From assembly GCA_958510875.1 (NCBI GenBank), contig OY294067.1, positions 193,261,322 through 193,325,321 on the forward strand: 64,000 bases of DNA, read 5' to 3'. Source of the stretch: Endomychus coccineus. Its lineage: Eukaryota; Arthropoda; Insecta; Coleoptera; Endomychidae. Shown here piece by piece: positions 10,741 to 22,790 of the stretch; within the stretch, counting starts at the first letter, position 1, and each line of letters starts with the position of its first letter. Made by a program: the position numbers and the translations under genes. The notes below the pieces were generated by a model. That model saw only the letters and a list, made by a program, of their open reading frames with translations, was not told the origin of the DNA and searched no databases.

Positions 10741-11768
10741 CGTTTAATGCCCCGTAAAAGTTGCTACTGCCTATACCCAAAAGATGAAGGAAGAATAGAA
10801 GTACCAGCCGTTCCTGATGGAAGTGTTTGAATATTAGAATTTGAAAAGATCAGTTCTAAAGTTTTCATTGAAATTTCTCATCATACTTGAATTTTCACAG
10901 AACATAGACATGTCATTTGAACTATCCGATTCTATCGAAATACGACGAGGCATTGGCAGATATGGTGGATCCCGATAGCAAAGGTCTCCGGAGTATTAGC
11001 ATCCTTTCCATCCAATCCGAACCACAACCGGCCACTCAAGAAACTCCGCCATTTTCTGATCAAGCAAGATGCATTGGAATCCGAACAAAACGCTGCCTCT
11101 CCGGACAATATGGTTTTTCCGATCAAGCAAGATGCATTGTAATCCGAACTAAACGCAGCCACACCGGAGAAGGTAGTTTCTTCAAGCAAGCAAGAATAAT
11201 TAGAACCGATCTACTTACCCGTTCGAATATGAGACTTATGTTGGCGGTGCGGCTATCCAGGACATAGGCGAGGAAGTTGCAAGCAAACAGCACGATTATT
11301 CTGTTCAAGGTGGGGAAAAGTGGGCATCATGTCAAGAAATTGCGACTGTCCTAGCATTGACAAGTCGAAGAAAACTCTCACCAACCCCAAGAAACGATTA
11401 CCGCCTCAATTACCGACCCCCTTTGATGTCGCAAGTGGCAAACTAATAACAGGCTATACACCGGCGTTTATGATACCGCCGGAGTCCAAATGTACTCGCT
11501 GCCGATGGTGCAATTGCCTGCAAGAATCATGCTGAAGATTTTTTTTCCGAAGAAATTGTTTTAGTTCCGTACCAGAAGTTAAATTTTCGTTTTGAGGACG
11601 TTTCCGTTTCAAGAAGAAGTTTTTTTTTCTCCGTTATTAAGAAGATTATTTTCGTTTCCATCCGAAGATGTCAACTCCGTTTCCAGGAAGGTATTAATCT
11701 GACGAAGAAGTTTGTATTCGTTCCTGGATTCAAGAATCACCGTTCCCAAGAGGAGGAAGAAATTTTTA
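10741..11768 (+). other. gypsy 3' region with a 63-bp coding-phase repeat
   Basis: Between integrase and the 3' LTR there is an open stretch (10917-11267) of unknown product. It contains an internal repeat of about 63 bp (21 codons): the block beginning GATCAAGCAAGATGCATT is at 11058 and again at 11121, with a third partial copy near 11180. Downstream, 11540-11765 is rich in GAAGAAG and TTCCGTTTC words and ends with a purine run (AAGAGGAGGAAGAAA, about 11749-11763) just before the LTR, a plausible polypurine tract. No envelope-like features (signal peptide, membrane anchor) were seen. Confidence 0.5.
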
Positions 11769-12290
11769 TGTCATGATAGGATATCTCACTTTTGTATTAG
11801 GTTTTGTTTTAGGTATCTTACTTATGTACTAGTTTTTTACAATTCTTGATTTCATCCTTCCATTTTTCGCTGAACTAAGGGTAACGAAGTTCTAAAATAT
11901 TGAATAATTATTTAATGGGAAACACGTAGATTAGTTGTAAATTTTAGATTTCATTTATATTAGTATTTCGAATTGATAATTCCGAATAATTATATTGTTG
12001 TATAGGAAGATAGATAAAACCGGGCATTGACATCCGTGTAGTTCAAGTGTCAGATTTGAATATAGTTCCATTCAAAAGTCGCGTATATTTTGATTTCATT
12101 CAGAAACGTGCATATTTCGTGTCAACAATGTAACCATAAAAACGCCACAAAATCGAGGAACTGGTGGACCATCATGAGCGCGAAATGAGCAAAAAAGGGC
12201 TCGGCTGGAGCTGGTGTAGGTGAGTTGACCAGAATCTCGATTGGTATAAAAGAACGCCTCGCAAGCTTTGAATTTAATTATTGTCAGTGA
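11769..12290 (+). repeat. 3' LTR of the gypsy element, truncated
   Basis: Starts TGTCATGATAGG right after the purine-rich tract. It tracks the 5' LTR through the TATA box (12245-12251) and GAACGCCTCGCAA, then similarity fades near 12290. It carries a 50-bp segment after ATCATGAG (about 12178-12230) absent from the 5' LTR. The missing right part removes any target duplication. Confidence 0.75.
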
Positions 12291-12429
12291 GACAGTGCGA
12301 AAAGACAGCCAGAACGATATGGTATTCTGAGAGTCATTTGATACACCGTTAAATTCAAGTTTTTTCTAATTTGCCGTCGCCATATTGTATTTTCTGAAAA
12401 ATTTAAAAATTCACCTGTCAGAGACTTGT

Positions 12430-14240
12430 TAGACACTTGTCAAGTTGTTTTTGCGATGAAATATATTTCATCATAATTAGAATCTAGTGCTTCTCGAATG
12501 AAATCATATTTCAATCTTTGATGTTTTCTATGTTCAGTAGCTACTTTCATAAATGCCTGATTATCTTCATGAAGTATCGTTGCTTCAGTTAATAGAATAT
12601 TCATTTTATTCAACAATCCTCTCAACCATGGACATTCACTTACTGCTGCTGCAAGAGCATTATATTCTGCTTCGGCAGTTGAAAGTGCCAAAACATTTGG
12701 AAATATATCCAGATGTAGACTTCCGATCTTGTAGATCATTTGCAAAGTCTGCATCACAAAAGCCTTTGAATATATTATATTTCTTTTTACTGAAAATAAG
12801 ACTCAGATCTTTCGAAAATTTAAGATATCTAAAACCCTCTTCAAATGAGACCAATGTACATCTGATGCCTTCGTTTGGATACTACTGAGGAAATTGACTG
12901 CATAACATAGATTTGGTCTCGAATTTACCATCAAATATCAATGTTTTCCAAACATTTTATTTTGAACTCGTTGTTGAGTCGTTTTTCATTTTATTCATTT
13001 CCTCAGTAGAGTTTCTCACTATAAGAATATCATCTACAAACACTAAAAGATATGAGATGATATTCCCGAAACACTTGATACAAAGACAATTATCTGATTC
13101 ACTCCTGCAAAAATTCTCTCTCATCATCACACAGTCAAAACGTTTATACCAACAATATGGTGATTGTTTTAATCCATACAAAGAATTATTCAATTTACAT
13201 ATCATGCAAGAATCATCTGTGAAACCAGGAGGTTGATTTATATAGATATCTTCATCTAATTTTCCATGAAGAAATGCAGTTTTTACATCCATTTGGAAAA
13301 TAGAAAAATTCTTCTGAACGGTCAAAACCAACAAGATTCTAATTGTTATTATATTTGCTACAGGAGCATAAGTCTCACAATAATCAAAACCATATTGGTG
13401 ACTACAACATTTTGCAACTAACTTTGCTTCATACCTAATTTCATTTTTATCAGAATCAATATTGTTAATTGTGTAAATTCATCTACAAGCAACTATCTTC
13501 CTCCCTTTTGGTTTTTGAACTAGTGTCCAAGTTAGATTATCTAATTCGTGATATGTGTTCTGATGATCCAAAATGATTTACTGAAGATTCTGGTTTTCTG
13601 CAAACATTCTCATCGCTCTCAATGTCACAGATAGTCATTTCTTTCGGTTCAGTTTTGTCTACATTACTCACCGGATGAAACTCATATTCTCTCTTTTCAA
13701 CAACAACCAGATGATATGTTTCAAAATTTTCCATGCATTCCATTGATTCGTCAAATATCACATCTCTTTCAATCTTCGCACATCCATTCTCACAATCCCA
13801 TGACCTGTATTCATTTGAAGCATAACCAATCATAAGACATTTCAAACTCTTCTTATCAAATTTGCTATTTCGAAACTGTTTAGGTTTGTGAAGATATGCT
13901 TTACAACCAAATATACGTAAATTTGACAAATTTGGTTTCTTACCATTCCATATTTCAAATGATGTTTGAGATTTTATAGCTGCTGTGGGAGATCTATTCA
14001 ACAAATATGCTGAAGTTCTGCTTCACCCCAAAAATGTTTATTCATATTTGCATCAATAATCATAAAAAGTGCCTTTTCATCTAAAGGCCTATTCAGTTTT
14101 TCAGCATTACCATTTTATTCAGAAGAATATGGTACAGTATAATCAATAACGATTCCATTCGAATCACAAAAATCTCTGAACTCTTTAGAAACATATTCTC
14201 CACCATTATCACATCTCAATTTCAAAATTGATTTTCCTGT
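12430..14240 (-). pseudogene. Ty1/copia pol fragment (integrase, RT, RNase H)
   Basis: Reading down the minus strand: an integrase catalytic remnant (RCDNGGEYVSKEF near 14215-14175); the integrase C-terminal GKKPNLSNLRIFGC and FDESM blocks (13537-14004); the RT blocks FSIFQMDVKTAFLHGKLDE, LYGLKQSP and the active site LLVFVDDILIV (12957-13334); and copia RNase H blocks CDADFANDLQDRKSTSGY, ALSTAEAEYNALA and HEDNQAFMK (12440-12854). Frames are interrupted near 14000, 13500 and 12900. Gag, protease and LTRs are not visible. The left end falls about 140 bp beyond the truncated gypsy LTR. Confidence 0.9.
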
Positions 14241-14325
14241 CACATGCACCCTGTGCATTTACGGTTATTTAATTCGCTTTTGCCAACAGATTCTTCGTTT
14301 TTGTCTTATAAAATACCGCAAGACA

Positions 14326-14475
14326 GACGGGAGGACAGACAGACAGAGGCAGACAGGCAGTCATACGGACAGAGAGACAGACATAGACAGGCAGACAAGC
14401 CGATAGGCAGACATACAAGCAGGCATATAGATAGACAGACAGGCAGGCAGATAGATAGACAGACAGGCAGACGAT
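14326..14475 (+). repeat. GACA/GATA-type tetranucleotide microsatellite
   Basis: Imperfect run of GACAGACA, GGCAGACA and GATAGACA units. The ORF across it (RQTDRQTDRQ-like) is an artefact of the repeat. It begins about 90 bp beyond the end of the copia fragment. Confidence 0.9.
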
Positions 14476-14519
14476 TGTCGGATTTACCTGCAGTTACCTC
14501 GAATCTTATTATATAACAT

Positions 14520-16019
14520 TTTCTATAACAGCGCTTACGTTAGTAAATATTCTGAATATTCACACCAGGAGCTGGATTTCGACGCATATGCGATTTTATC
14601 ATCCATATGATTCAAATAAATAACATGTTTGATTTCAATAATGTCTCGATCCATTCAATAAACTCGAGAAACTATAATATTTACGCTTAGGACAATTTAT
14701 ATGTTTCCACTACACTTGAACCAGATGACACATTACAGTTTCATATGATAAAAAGTGGGAGAGCTCTGGGAGGCATTTTGGACCATTTTAAGTAACAATT
14801 AGATTGGGTTCAAATATTAATATTTGTAAATCATAAAAAATAGGTCAAAATGCTCTATTATTATATATTAATATTGAACATTCAACTGCGCGCGGCACTT
14901 AATCATGCATACGGAAAACGGAGGTGACTTCTAGGTGGGCGCTTTGTTCCCTTTTCTATAAAAAAAGAGGAACTGGTCAAACCTATGAAAAGCGCGAAAT
15001 GGCTACTACTTTGTAGTGGCTGAGATTATCGATTTTTAAAACGTAAAAGAAAACCATTAGAAAAAATTCATATATTTTCAACTTAATGTTAAATCATGAC
15101 AGAAAAGTCTAAATAATTTAGAAAAATACTTATTTAGCGTATGTTGCCAAATTTGGAACAAAATATTTATTTTAAAGAATTGGTAAATGTTACCCTCGTA
15201 TGGTCTCAAAAGGACGGTTTTCAAGACCTTATGATTTCCGGAATTGTACGAGAAAAAAATTACTCCGAACATACCACCGGTTTTGTTAATAAACAATCTT
15301 TCAGTAAAAAAAAAGTGCAACAACTGAAAAGTTCAGTAACAGGAACGCTACAAAGTAAATACAAAAATATTACTTCCAAAATACATCTTTTGCAGGTGGA
15401 TTGAACAAGTATGAGTGTGTGTTTATTTTCAATGATTTACGTACCTTTGCACAAAAAGAAATATTCCAAAATGATTTGAAAGGAACAGTAGCATTCATCG
15501 GTTACAAATATAATAGGTACTATAATATAATGTATGATTTTTACTTACTTTCCAACTCAGCTGCGAATAAAACCTTCTTGAATCCATCCATTGTATCTGA
15601 AAATAAGCATTATATGAAGTTACTTCGAAAAAACCGCTCCCTACACAAAGATAACACGATGCTAATGCATAGTCACTTAAAAATTATCTGTTAGATTATA
15701 AATACAAAAGGTGAAAATAGTAATTGAACTGGTCTTTCCTTGTTTTAAATTTATTATATTACACTACACTAAATACTATACATAAGGAACAATCACCCTT
15801 ATCCAGTAAAATACTGTCAGTACTGAGGACGAAGTAGCTATCATCAGAATAAACTGAATTAGAAATCAAACTGTGCGTGTTTGAATTATTATTTGGAGTT
15901 AATAATGTACACAAGAGGTTTCCCTCAGCGGGAGATGAATCGAAATTTAATAAATTGCAATTTCGTTTATACATTTCCATCCCTTCTGAATTACATAGAT
16001 ATTTATCCGTAGTGTTTTA
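14520..16019. other. No gene recognised; two unassigned short ORFs
   Basis: AT-rich sequence. Two plus-strand ORFs (15141-15404, 87 codons; 15401-15694, 97 codons) follow closely with a CAG-like junction near 15390, but neither resembles a family I know. They could be exons of an unrecognised gene or eroded transposon sequence. Nothing else was seen. Confidence 0.4.
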
Positions 16020-16290
16020 AAAGTGATAAACTTTCTTGAAAAATGGTATGACCTGTATGCAAAATATATTCGGTTGACGTTTATTTTTCACCACTATTTT
16101 TCTTTATATGGGCAAAATGTTCATTGTAGCGAGTTAAAATGTTCCTTCTCGTTTAACCTACATAGCATTTTGATCATGACTCACAATCGATTTTGTAAAT
16201 CCCGGATTTGTCGAAGTTGGAAACTTTATCAAAGGTGTTGCCTAAACGAATTTTTAGCTTGTTTTTACATCTATAAACAGATATTGGCAC
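16020..16290 (-). pseudogene. Penelope-like element, GIY-YIG end
   Basis: Minus-strand translation gives RLGNTFDKVSNFDKSGIYKI, then CES.SKCYVG and TRRN, RYNEHFAHIKK and YILHTGHTIF. This is the GIY-YIG endonuclease pattern at the C-terminus of Penelope-like retroelements (GIYKI...CYVG). Two in-frame stops (after CES and after YVG) and another near KNSGEK make it dead. The conserved neighbours of the lost positions are still readable. The overlapping plus-strand ORF at 16023-16310 is its shadow. Confidence 0.75.
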
Positions 16291-16502
16291 TCGTAATTCG
16301 CCGCCGCTAATCGTGTACCTACTGTCAAGAAAAGTGACATTTATTTGAAAGTGTAGGTAGTTAACGAGTTCCGATCAACTTAACCTGTCAAATCTTTGAG
16401 TGATTTTGGTGATACAGTTCTTTGTTCTTTCTACTTTCTAGAAAATTCAAGAAGCTAACGACTTAATAGTGTTCTAAAATTGTGAATTTTCTTTACTTTT
16501 AG

Positions 16503-17990
16503 TACTTTGCATCGTTTAGGTACCAGTTTGTTTCTGAAAGTGACTTTGTAACTAGGCCAGGCGGCAGGAAAGACCTTAAAAGTGGTGCTACACCAGCATT
16601 TGCCAGTACAAGTCGCCTACATATTTACCCTGAGTAAGTAATTCCAGATATGTTGGGATGGAACATGGTAGTAATAATTGCAAACTGTTTCAGACATGAT
16701 GAAGACGACAAAGAGAATATTGATGTTTCAGCACCTAAAAGGTAAAATGTTTAATTAAGAGCATAGCAGTTTTACTAATATATGGTTTTATTTATTTTAG
16801 AGCAAAACTTTCAGAAAGTGAATATGCGTCAACATCTATGTCCAAAAGCAGCGTTTGGTTTGCACCAGCTAATGAGGATATCATGGTTAGTAGTAATGAG
16901 GAGTCCTTAGATGAATCAGTTTCCGTTTCAATTACTACTACATTTCAACAGCCACTGCAGCCTTCCCCAAAAACTGTATCTAGCAAATCACCAGAATCGG
17001 ATACCTCTTCTGAGAAAGAATCCGTTATAGCTGTACCATTAGCAAGGTCTTCATCAACAACTTCCAGTAGTTCCAGTAATCCAAAAGAAAGGAGGAAAGG
17101 AAAATATCAACAAATAGTAGGAGCAGTAGTTTCACAAAAGTAAGTTTACAATACTGTATATAATTCTGCTAAAACTGGCCACCTGTAGTATTACAGGCTT
17201 TTGCTAGTATCAGCATAGTGCAATGTATAAGGTGAATGAGTTGTGCAAATTTCATGCATTTATATCTAATAGTTTTTGATATTCACCAAAATTTTCATGA
17301 CCTGTATCCCAAAACTTGTCAATAGTGAGGCCATGAACTATTACGAATTTTTGGGCTAAATTTCTCTAAAAAAAATATGCCCCTTATGTTATGACATGGA
17401 TTTAGTTAATACCGTAATTATATACTGTGTCAAATTGTTTATAAGTTAATAAATATAATTCCATTATAACATCTAATTAATATTAATGTTTTCAGAAAGT
17501 TTCGTGGTAAACGCTATTTTGGTGATTGTACTACATCAGATATGGACAATCCAGCAAGAGTACATGTCAGTTGGAAAATTGCAAAGAAGACTGTCTCACA
17601 GCAACGGCGAAAAATAAAAACCTTACAAGCTTCTGTGAGGTTTTACAGAAAGAGAGTGAATTCTCCGAGGACATTAGTAAAGCATTTAAAAACTAAATTT
17701 GCTATGACAGAACGTGCGGAATCTGTAATTACGGTAAGGTCCCACAATTTAGAAAAGTAATTTAATTAATTTGTAGTTTTTTTACATGTGCAATTGTGCA
17801 TTTGCTGTCAGTAGTCAACTAACTATAATATGTAATAATTTTTGTTATGAAATCATATATGCTGCATACATTGAATTTTAATTGCATAATTAATTTTCAG
17901 GCGGCAGTACCTGGCCCATCTGGCGAAATCATTAAACGTTTTTTGAAAGGACCATCAACTCAGAAATTTACATCGGATTTGCGGTCATAG
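16503..17990 (+). CDS. THAP-domain-like protein gene, five visible exons
   Basis: Exons 16503-16633, 16694-16741, 16801-17139, 17496-17733 and 17901-17990 join in frame through consensus GT..AG sites (GTAAGT at 16634 and 17140; GTAAGG at 17734). The first visible exon carries SESDFVTRPGGRKDLKSGAT followed by PAF, matching the C-terminal end of a THAP zinc finger (LK.GA.P..F). The middle is serine-rich and acidic. The exon at 17496 gives a basic helical stretch like the coiled coil behind many THAP domains, and the last exon ends KFTSDLRS-stop. AATAAA at 18056 could be the poly(A) signal. The exon holding the start and the first THAP cysteines was not found upstream. The acceptor could also be at 16520. 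Intact frame and splice sites argue for a real or recently active gene, possibly derived from a P-element-type transposase. Confidence 0.7.
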
Positions 17991-18061
17991 ATTAGATATC
18001 CCCCTAAAACATGTTTTAAAGAATGTAGTAATGATTTACTAGAATTTACAGGAACAATAAA

Positions 18062-19139
18062 TTGTTAATATTTATTATTAATACGTCAACATTTTTAGAA
18101 TTATATTTTCCGCAAGAAAACTTTTCAACAATATACAATATACTTTCTCACATAAATAAATTGAGAATTTTTTATTTAAATAAAAGTTTACAATTTTACT
18201 AAAACTTTTCTTACTTGTATGTTCCCCATTCATATTGTTAGTTATATACCATCTTACATCGTGAAATCAAGAAAATCAACGCATATTTTGCTCCCACCTC
18301 ATAGTCCGATTATTGCAAATACTTCCTGACAATACGGATGAAATAAAAGCAAAAATGCTGTAGTGGCGATATACATACTGTACTTTAATATCAGTAGACA
18401 GAATAGAATAAAAGTATATAATCATGTTAAACATCTTTCGGAAGTTTTTGTTCATGAAATTTTCCATATAGGGCCCAACAATGGATTTTGTATGAATATA
18501 CTTATACAGATATGATTTGAAATCAAATTATAGGTTGATGTAGTGGTGAAAAAAGTGAAACTATTATTGTATTGCAATATAAATTAAAAAATTGTGATCT
18601 AATAATGTCCTTGATAGAAACAAATGTTTTCACTGGTTAAGAATATATAAAAATATACTTAATTGCCCAGATGTAGATGAACAAAGTAATAAGCAGCTCA
18701 TAGTCAGCGCTTCAATATAGTTACTTGCACGCACACATAAATCGGTGAATGGCAATCACCAAAAGAAGAAACGACCATACTATTATACAAATGTGGTCAG
18801 TAAGTGAATCAGTTTAATTGCCAAAACACCAGTCTTTTCTGTAAAACATGGAAGAAACCCACATTTGTCATTAACATTCTTCTATGTCTACAGCTACACT
18901 GTTAATATTGGTTATAAAGTTTTTATTTTTGATGTTTTAACAGTTTAAAAAAAAACGTACCTTACTGCCTTATAAATAGTACGCCCGTGGCGTGGGGTAC
19001 CCTGGAAATCTGTTTAAAATACCCTATACAATACACGCCTATGTCGTGGGGTACTATTCCTCTATCCGTACTGGATTTCTACACGTCATGTTGGCGATAC
19101 AAAATTCCGTAGTTACGAATAGACTGACTAACTCTAGTA
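18062..19139. other. No gene recognised
   Basis: AT-rich spacer after the THAP-like gene. A short GC-richer motif, GTGGCGTGGGGTACC (near 18988), has a near copy (ATGTCGTGGGGTAC) near 19040. No coding signal was seen. Confidence 0.4.
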
Positions 19140-19454
19140 TATCCGAATTCGTTGACTGGAAATACTGAAGAAGGGTCAAAAATACTTGGTACAAATGGTA
19201 ATAAATTTCCACTTATCTTGGCTGGCGATTTCAGCATCAACTTCGCTGATAAAAAATCAGAGCGGTTGACAACTTTTCTTTCGGAAAAATTGAATTTGAA
19301 AATGAATAATGATCCACAAGAATCCACAAAAAAATATGGGACCCCCATTGACGCGGTACTTTCCAGATATGTAGAGGATATTAAGTCTCAAACTTATGTT
19401 TCTTATTTCAGTTACCATAAACCTATAGTTTCAATGATAAAAATTCCTGAATAA
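19140..19454 (+). pseudogene. Endonuclease/exonuclease-phosphatase-like C-terminal fragment
   Basis: An open stretch contains FPLILAGDFSINFAD, then LNLKMNN, KKYGTPIDAVLSR and SYFSYHKPIVSMI. The order GDF..N, then T..IDAV, then SYHKP matches the last three motifs of the endonuclease/exonuclease/phosphatase fold (GDFN, T.IDxx, S.H.x). Such orphan segments are common in insect genomes as retroelement or helicase-transposon passengers. The N-terminal half of the fold is absent. I cannot say which element it came from. Confidence 0.5.
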
Positions 19455-19859
19455 CCTACATGTATTGTAAGATAACGAAAATATTTTAAACGATATTAAC
19501 TTCTCATTTATTCAATAAAAGAAAAAAATTTGTTTTCTTATCGGTCACCACGCTCAAAAAGTGTAACTTGAATTAATATCAAAGAAAAAACTTGAATTAA
19601 TATAAAAGAAAAAAAATACAGCATAAATAAAAAATAAATAAATAATTATAGTTGCGTAAGTTGATAAAAAATGCTATGCAATAGCTTTACCGCGGCAGTC
19701 CCCGAGTGCCACACGTTTTTTTTTAATTGATATTGAAAATGCGACTTGGTTTCTCAACTGAAGATAGGTAGGTATTATAATAAATGCAAGGCAATTCTTG
19801 AACATTCAAATAAATCATATAAAGTACATTCAATAATTTCAAAATAGGAAAACTGTTAT

Positions 19860-20180
19860 TACTTGAAAGCAGATAAGGGAAATTCCATGGTAATTATGTA
19901 CAAAGAAGATTATCACAAATCAGTAAATACCTTATTGAATGATGGTCCCTATGAACAGATCACCATGAACCCTTTACTGCGTTAAATTAGTAAATCAATC
20001 GTTAAATCATGTACCGCTGTAATATCAGATAATTTAAAATACAAACATAGACTTTTTGAATCCTAATCTTCCAAAACTGTATTGCTTACTAAGATTCATA
20101 AGCCGGGAAATTTCATGAGACAAATCAATTCAAACATTAATTGTTCCACGTATAACATAGCGAAATAGTTAGTTAAGGAA
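19860..20180 (+). pseudogene. Penelope-like element, N-terminal RT fragment
   Basis: The reading shows ADKGNSMVIMYKEDYHKSVN, LLNDGPYEQI, then TKIHKPGNFMRQI and STYNIAK. This is the start of Penelope-like RT (ADKG..VI, Y.Y, KIHKPG.P.R.I.S). Several stops interrupt it. It is on the same strand as the C-terminal Penelope fragment at 29455-30290, and the RT palm is missing from both, so they may be two ends of one insertion split by later LINE sequence. Confidence 0.7.
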
Positions 20181-20195
20181 TTCAGCAAAATCAAA

Positions 20196-20930
20196 ATTTG
20201 TCTGTGAAAATGAAACATGACAACATCATTGTCGATGTAAAAGAAGAAATTCTTCGAGCTATAAAAACACTATCAACTGAACTAAGGACAGAAATTAATG
20301 ATCTAACAAAACAAATTAAATAAGAAGTATGCTCACGTTCAGCAATTAAGTAATAGATGTACTAAAATTGACGAAAATATTAGTTCGTTTGAAAGATCTA
20401 CAAGAAAAATAATATTGTCATTTTTGGACAACATATTCCGGAAGCTCCTAAAGTCCGCACTAATAAAACTAAACGAATTATTGGAATTAAGTCTGAAGGA
20501 AAGTAGCATAAATAACATATCAAATAGGAAGGACGAAAACTACGAAATAACCGATAAAAATTGAATTCACTACATATTTAACTGAACTTTCCGTCTTAAA
20601 ACAAACTAAAAAATTGAAGGGAACCAACATTTATATCAATCAAGATTTGAATAAACAAGAAGTAGCGAACGAGAAAATACTGCGTATACACTTAAAACAA
20701 GCAAAGACAAGAATTATAACGCATTTATAAAAAAAAGCCTATTATACGGCCAGGAATTAGAGGATTTTAAAGAGAAGAATCAATAGAAAATAGACCATAC
20801 AATAGTGCTCCGTCGACACCTAAACCTACTAAGTTCATTAAACAAACGCAAGAAGACTTTGGAATTGAGGAAGGCACATCTATACATCAAAGTCGATTAT
20901 TAAACTTTCAAGAAATAAGATCAAACCAAA
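20196..20930 (+). pseudogene. LINE ORF1-like protein, broken
   Basis: A coiled-coil start (VKEEILRAIKTLSTELRTEI) is followed, across frame changes, by RKNNIVIFG-type and EAPKV..., INNI, LKQTKKLKG-like and NIYINQDLN-like pieces. This resembles the ORF1 family with an N-terminal coiled coil and RRM-like region that precedes EN-RT in several insect non-LTR elements. It would bind LINE RNA. Many stops and shifts. The clade cannot be told from this part alone. Confidence 0.5.
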
Positions 20931-21289
20931 TCAAAATAAAAACCAATACTATAGATAGCGAAGATTACCATCGACCAACAGAATCCTCCGATCTTTATCC
21001 AGACTGTTGAAGGATAAGAAAGGAAAAAGGCTCTTATAAACTTCAAAATACTCTTAAATATGTATTATTTTTTGATCTATTTTATTATTACTAATATTTC
21101 GCCTCTATAATTTATCCCGTTTGTCGCGAATAATCAGCTCGAACTATAAGTATTGGATAACACCATAGATGCATTTTTAATCGGTTGCCTATAGTACTAT
21201 TACTGTTCATTATATAATTATGGCCAAACAGACCATAATGGCCCAGCAGAAACTGTCGACAAAATTGAACATATTTATAAAATAAATGC

Positions 21290-21780
21290 AAAAAAAAGTT
21301 ATCCGAATCTATTAATTGGAATGAATATATAAATGACGATGATGTTATTAACAGCATAATAGGAAAATTAGTAAACTTTATTAAGGATAGTAGGGAGGAG
21401 GTTAAATGCTCCAATAAAACCAATAACATCAAACCATGGATGTCACAAGGATTGTTAGTATGTGAGATGGAGAAGGATCGTCAACTAATGAAACATCCTC
21501 TTGATAGGGAATAGCAATACCGAAATATGGTAATTAAAATAACCAAAGATTCCTATTATAGAAATGAACTTGATATGAACAAGTTTAATATAGATAACAG
21601 TGAGAGACTATAAAAAATATATCAAATAAAACTACCGAAAAAACGCTATAAAAATGATTCGATTATTAGTATTGACAAGAAGGACATTGCCAACAATTTA
21701 AATAATTACTTAATAATGTAAGCCACCTTCTCTCACTATTAGATGGCGACACTTTGAGAAAAGTATTGGAATCAATAACT
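21290..21780 (+). pseudogene. LINE ORF2 piece between endonuclease and RT
   Basis: One frame reads WNEYINDDDVINSIIGKLVN, NIKPWMSQGLL, MEKDRQLMK, ITKDSYYRNEL and DIANNLNNYL with few stops. This matches the linker after the AP endonuclease in jockey/CR1-type LINEs (W..I, KPWMT.GLL, Y.N...). The endonuclease itself and the RT core are not visible nearby. It probably belongs to the same LINE as the ORF1 piece upstream, with deletions. Confidence 0.6.
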
Positions 21781-22046
21781 TCTTTTAATAGTCTGAAGAC
21801 GGCAGCGAGAAAATAAAAAAATATGAGCATATAATTTATTTACAAAACAAATTAAAAGATATTTTTCAAATCGAGATGTTGAACCATTATTTGGAGTAAT
21901 AAATTGATGAATGCATCTTATTACGAATTTAGCATTAATTTTTCTTTTTGTAAAATGGTTATCTTTAATCTCCTTTATTATTTATTCTGCTTTTATTTTT
22001 GGTATAATTTAGCTTTAATTTTTCTTTTTTTATGTTGGTATATATA

Positions 22047-22105
<59 letters not shown>

Positions 22106-22569
22106 CTCCAATATTCTGTATTTTGCTTCTACTGCTATTTTTATTATAACAAAAATTCTTTTTATTAATTGTTATGATACTCATAATCTACGCAGAGGAA
22201 ATAATCCTTGTGGAATTTTTTGTGCCATTAGTGATGACTTAATTTTCATATCTTATCAATTTTTTCTTCTCATTTCTCTATTTGCTATACCCTACAATAA
22301 ATTAATTTGTATTTAATATGTAGGCAATAAAAGTCATTTTAATTTCATTTATGGCCTATTTAGTCTAGTGAAAATAAGCCAAAAAAATCAAAAATGAAGA
22401 AATTTTGCTGCTATTGATGGATTTGGACGTTTTTGGGCTCAAAATGTTCGGGAAAGTGGTACGAGTCAGAAGACCCCATTTTAAACCTGCGCTTTTTATT
22501 TTCCGATTTGTTAACTAAAAATTAAGCCTTTTTTAATTGTTAATTTGGACCGATAATTAACAAATATAT
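21781..22569. other. AT-rich sequence with a TA microsatellite
   Basis: Contains a long (TA)n run at about 22048-22102. The YIYIYI ORFs on both strands come from it. The rest shows no gene. Confidence 0.6.
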
Positions 22570-22790
22570 TTCATGGAACAATATATGAGGAAATTGGCTG
22601 AAAATGGTTACTCGGTGGTTTTCATGGTCGCTGATCACGAATCTAACATCAGAATCGGAAAATTCGACACTGTTGGCCGAAAAACTCGATATTTTCATGG
22701 AAATTACCAAAATCTGTAAATGTTGAATCATCGACGTTAGAAAATTCACTCGGGGGTTTTCGAGGTCGCTGATCTCGAGAGGACTGTTCG
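22570..22790. repeat. 138-bp satellite, about 1.5 copies
   Basis: The marker CTCGG(G/T)GGTTTTC occurs at 22611 and 22749, exactly 138 bp apart. The same monomer forms the array at 23400-23845. The monomer includes AATCGGAAAATTCGACACT and CATGGAAATTACCAAAATCT. Confidence 0.8.

Larger units (their letters stand above)
3538..12290 (+). mobile_element. Degraded Ty3/gypsy LTR retrotransposon
   Basis: Two related LTRs in direct orientation (from about 3538 and from about 11769) bracket gag, protease, reverse transcriptase, RNase H and integrase in Ty3/gypsy order on the plus strand. The gag-pol line is broken by several stops and frameshifts. The leader before gag is long (over 1 kb past the LTR) and contains an unusual hairpin array. 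The 3' LTR loses similarity to the 5' LTR near 12290, where copia sequence follows shortly after, so the outer boundary and target duplication cannot be seen. LTRs have diverged by substitutions and small indels, so the copy is not young. Confidence 0.85.

Noticed and set aside
14244..14516. 90-codon ORF rich in RQTDRQ
   Set aside because: Translation of the GACA microsatellite.
16023..16310. 95-codon plus-strand ORF
   Set aside because: Shadow of the minus-strand Penelope GIY-YIG remnant, which shows the recognisable motifs.
21993..22316. YIYIYI ORFs on both strands
   Set aside because: Artefact of the (TA)n microsatellite.
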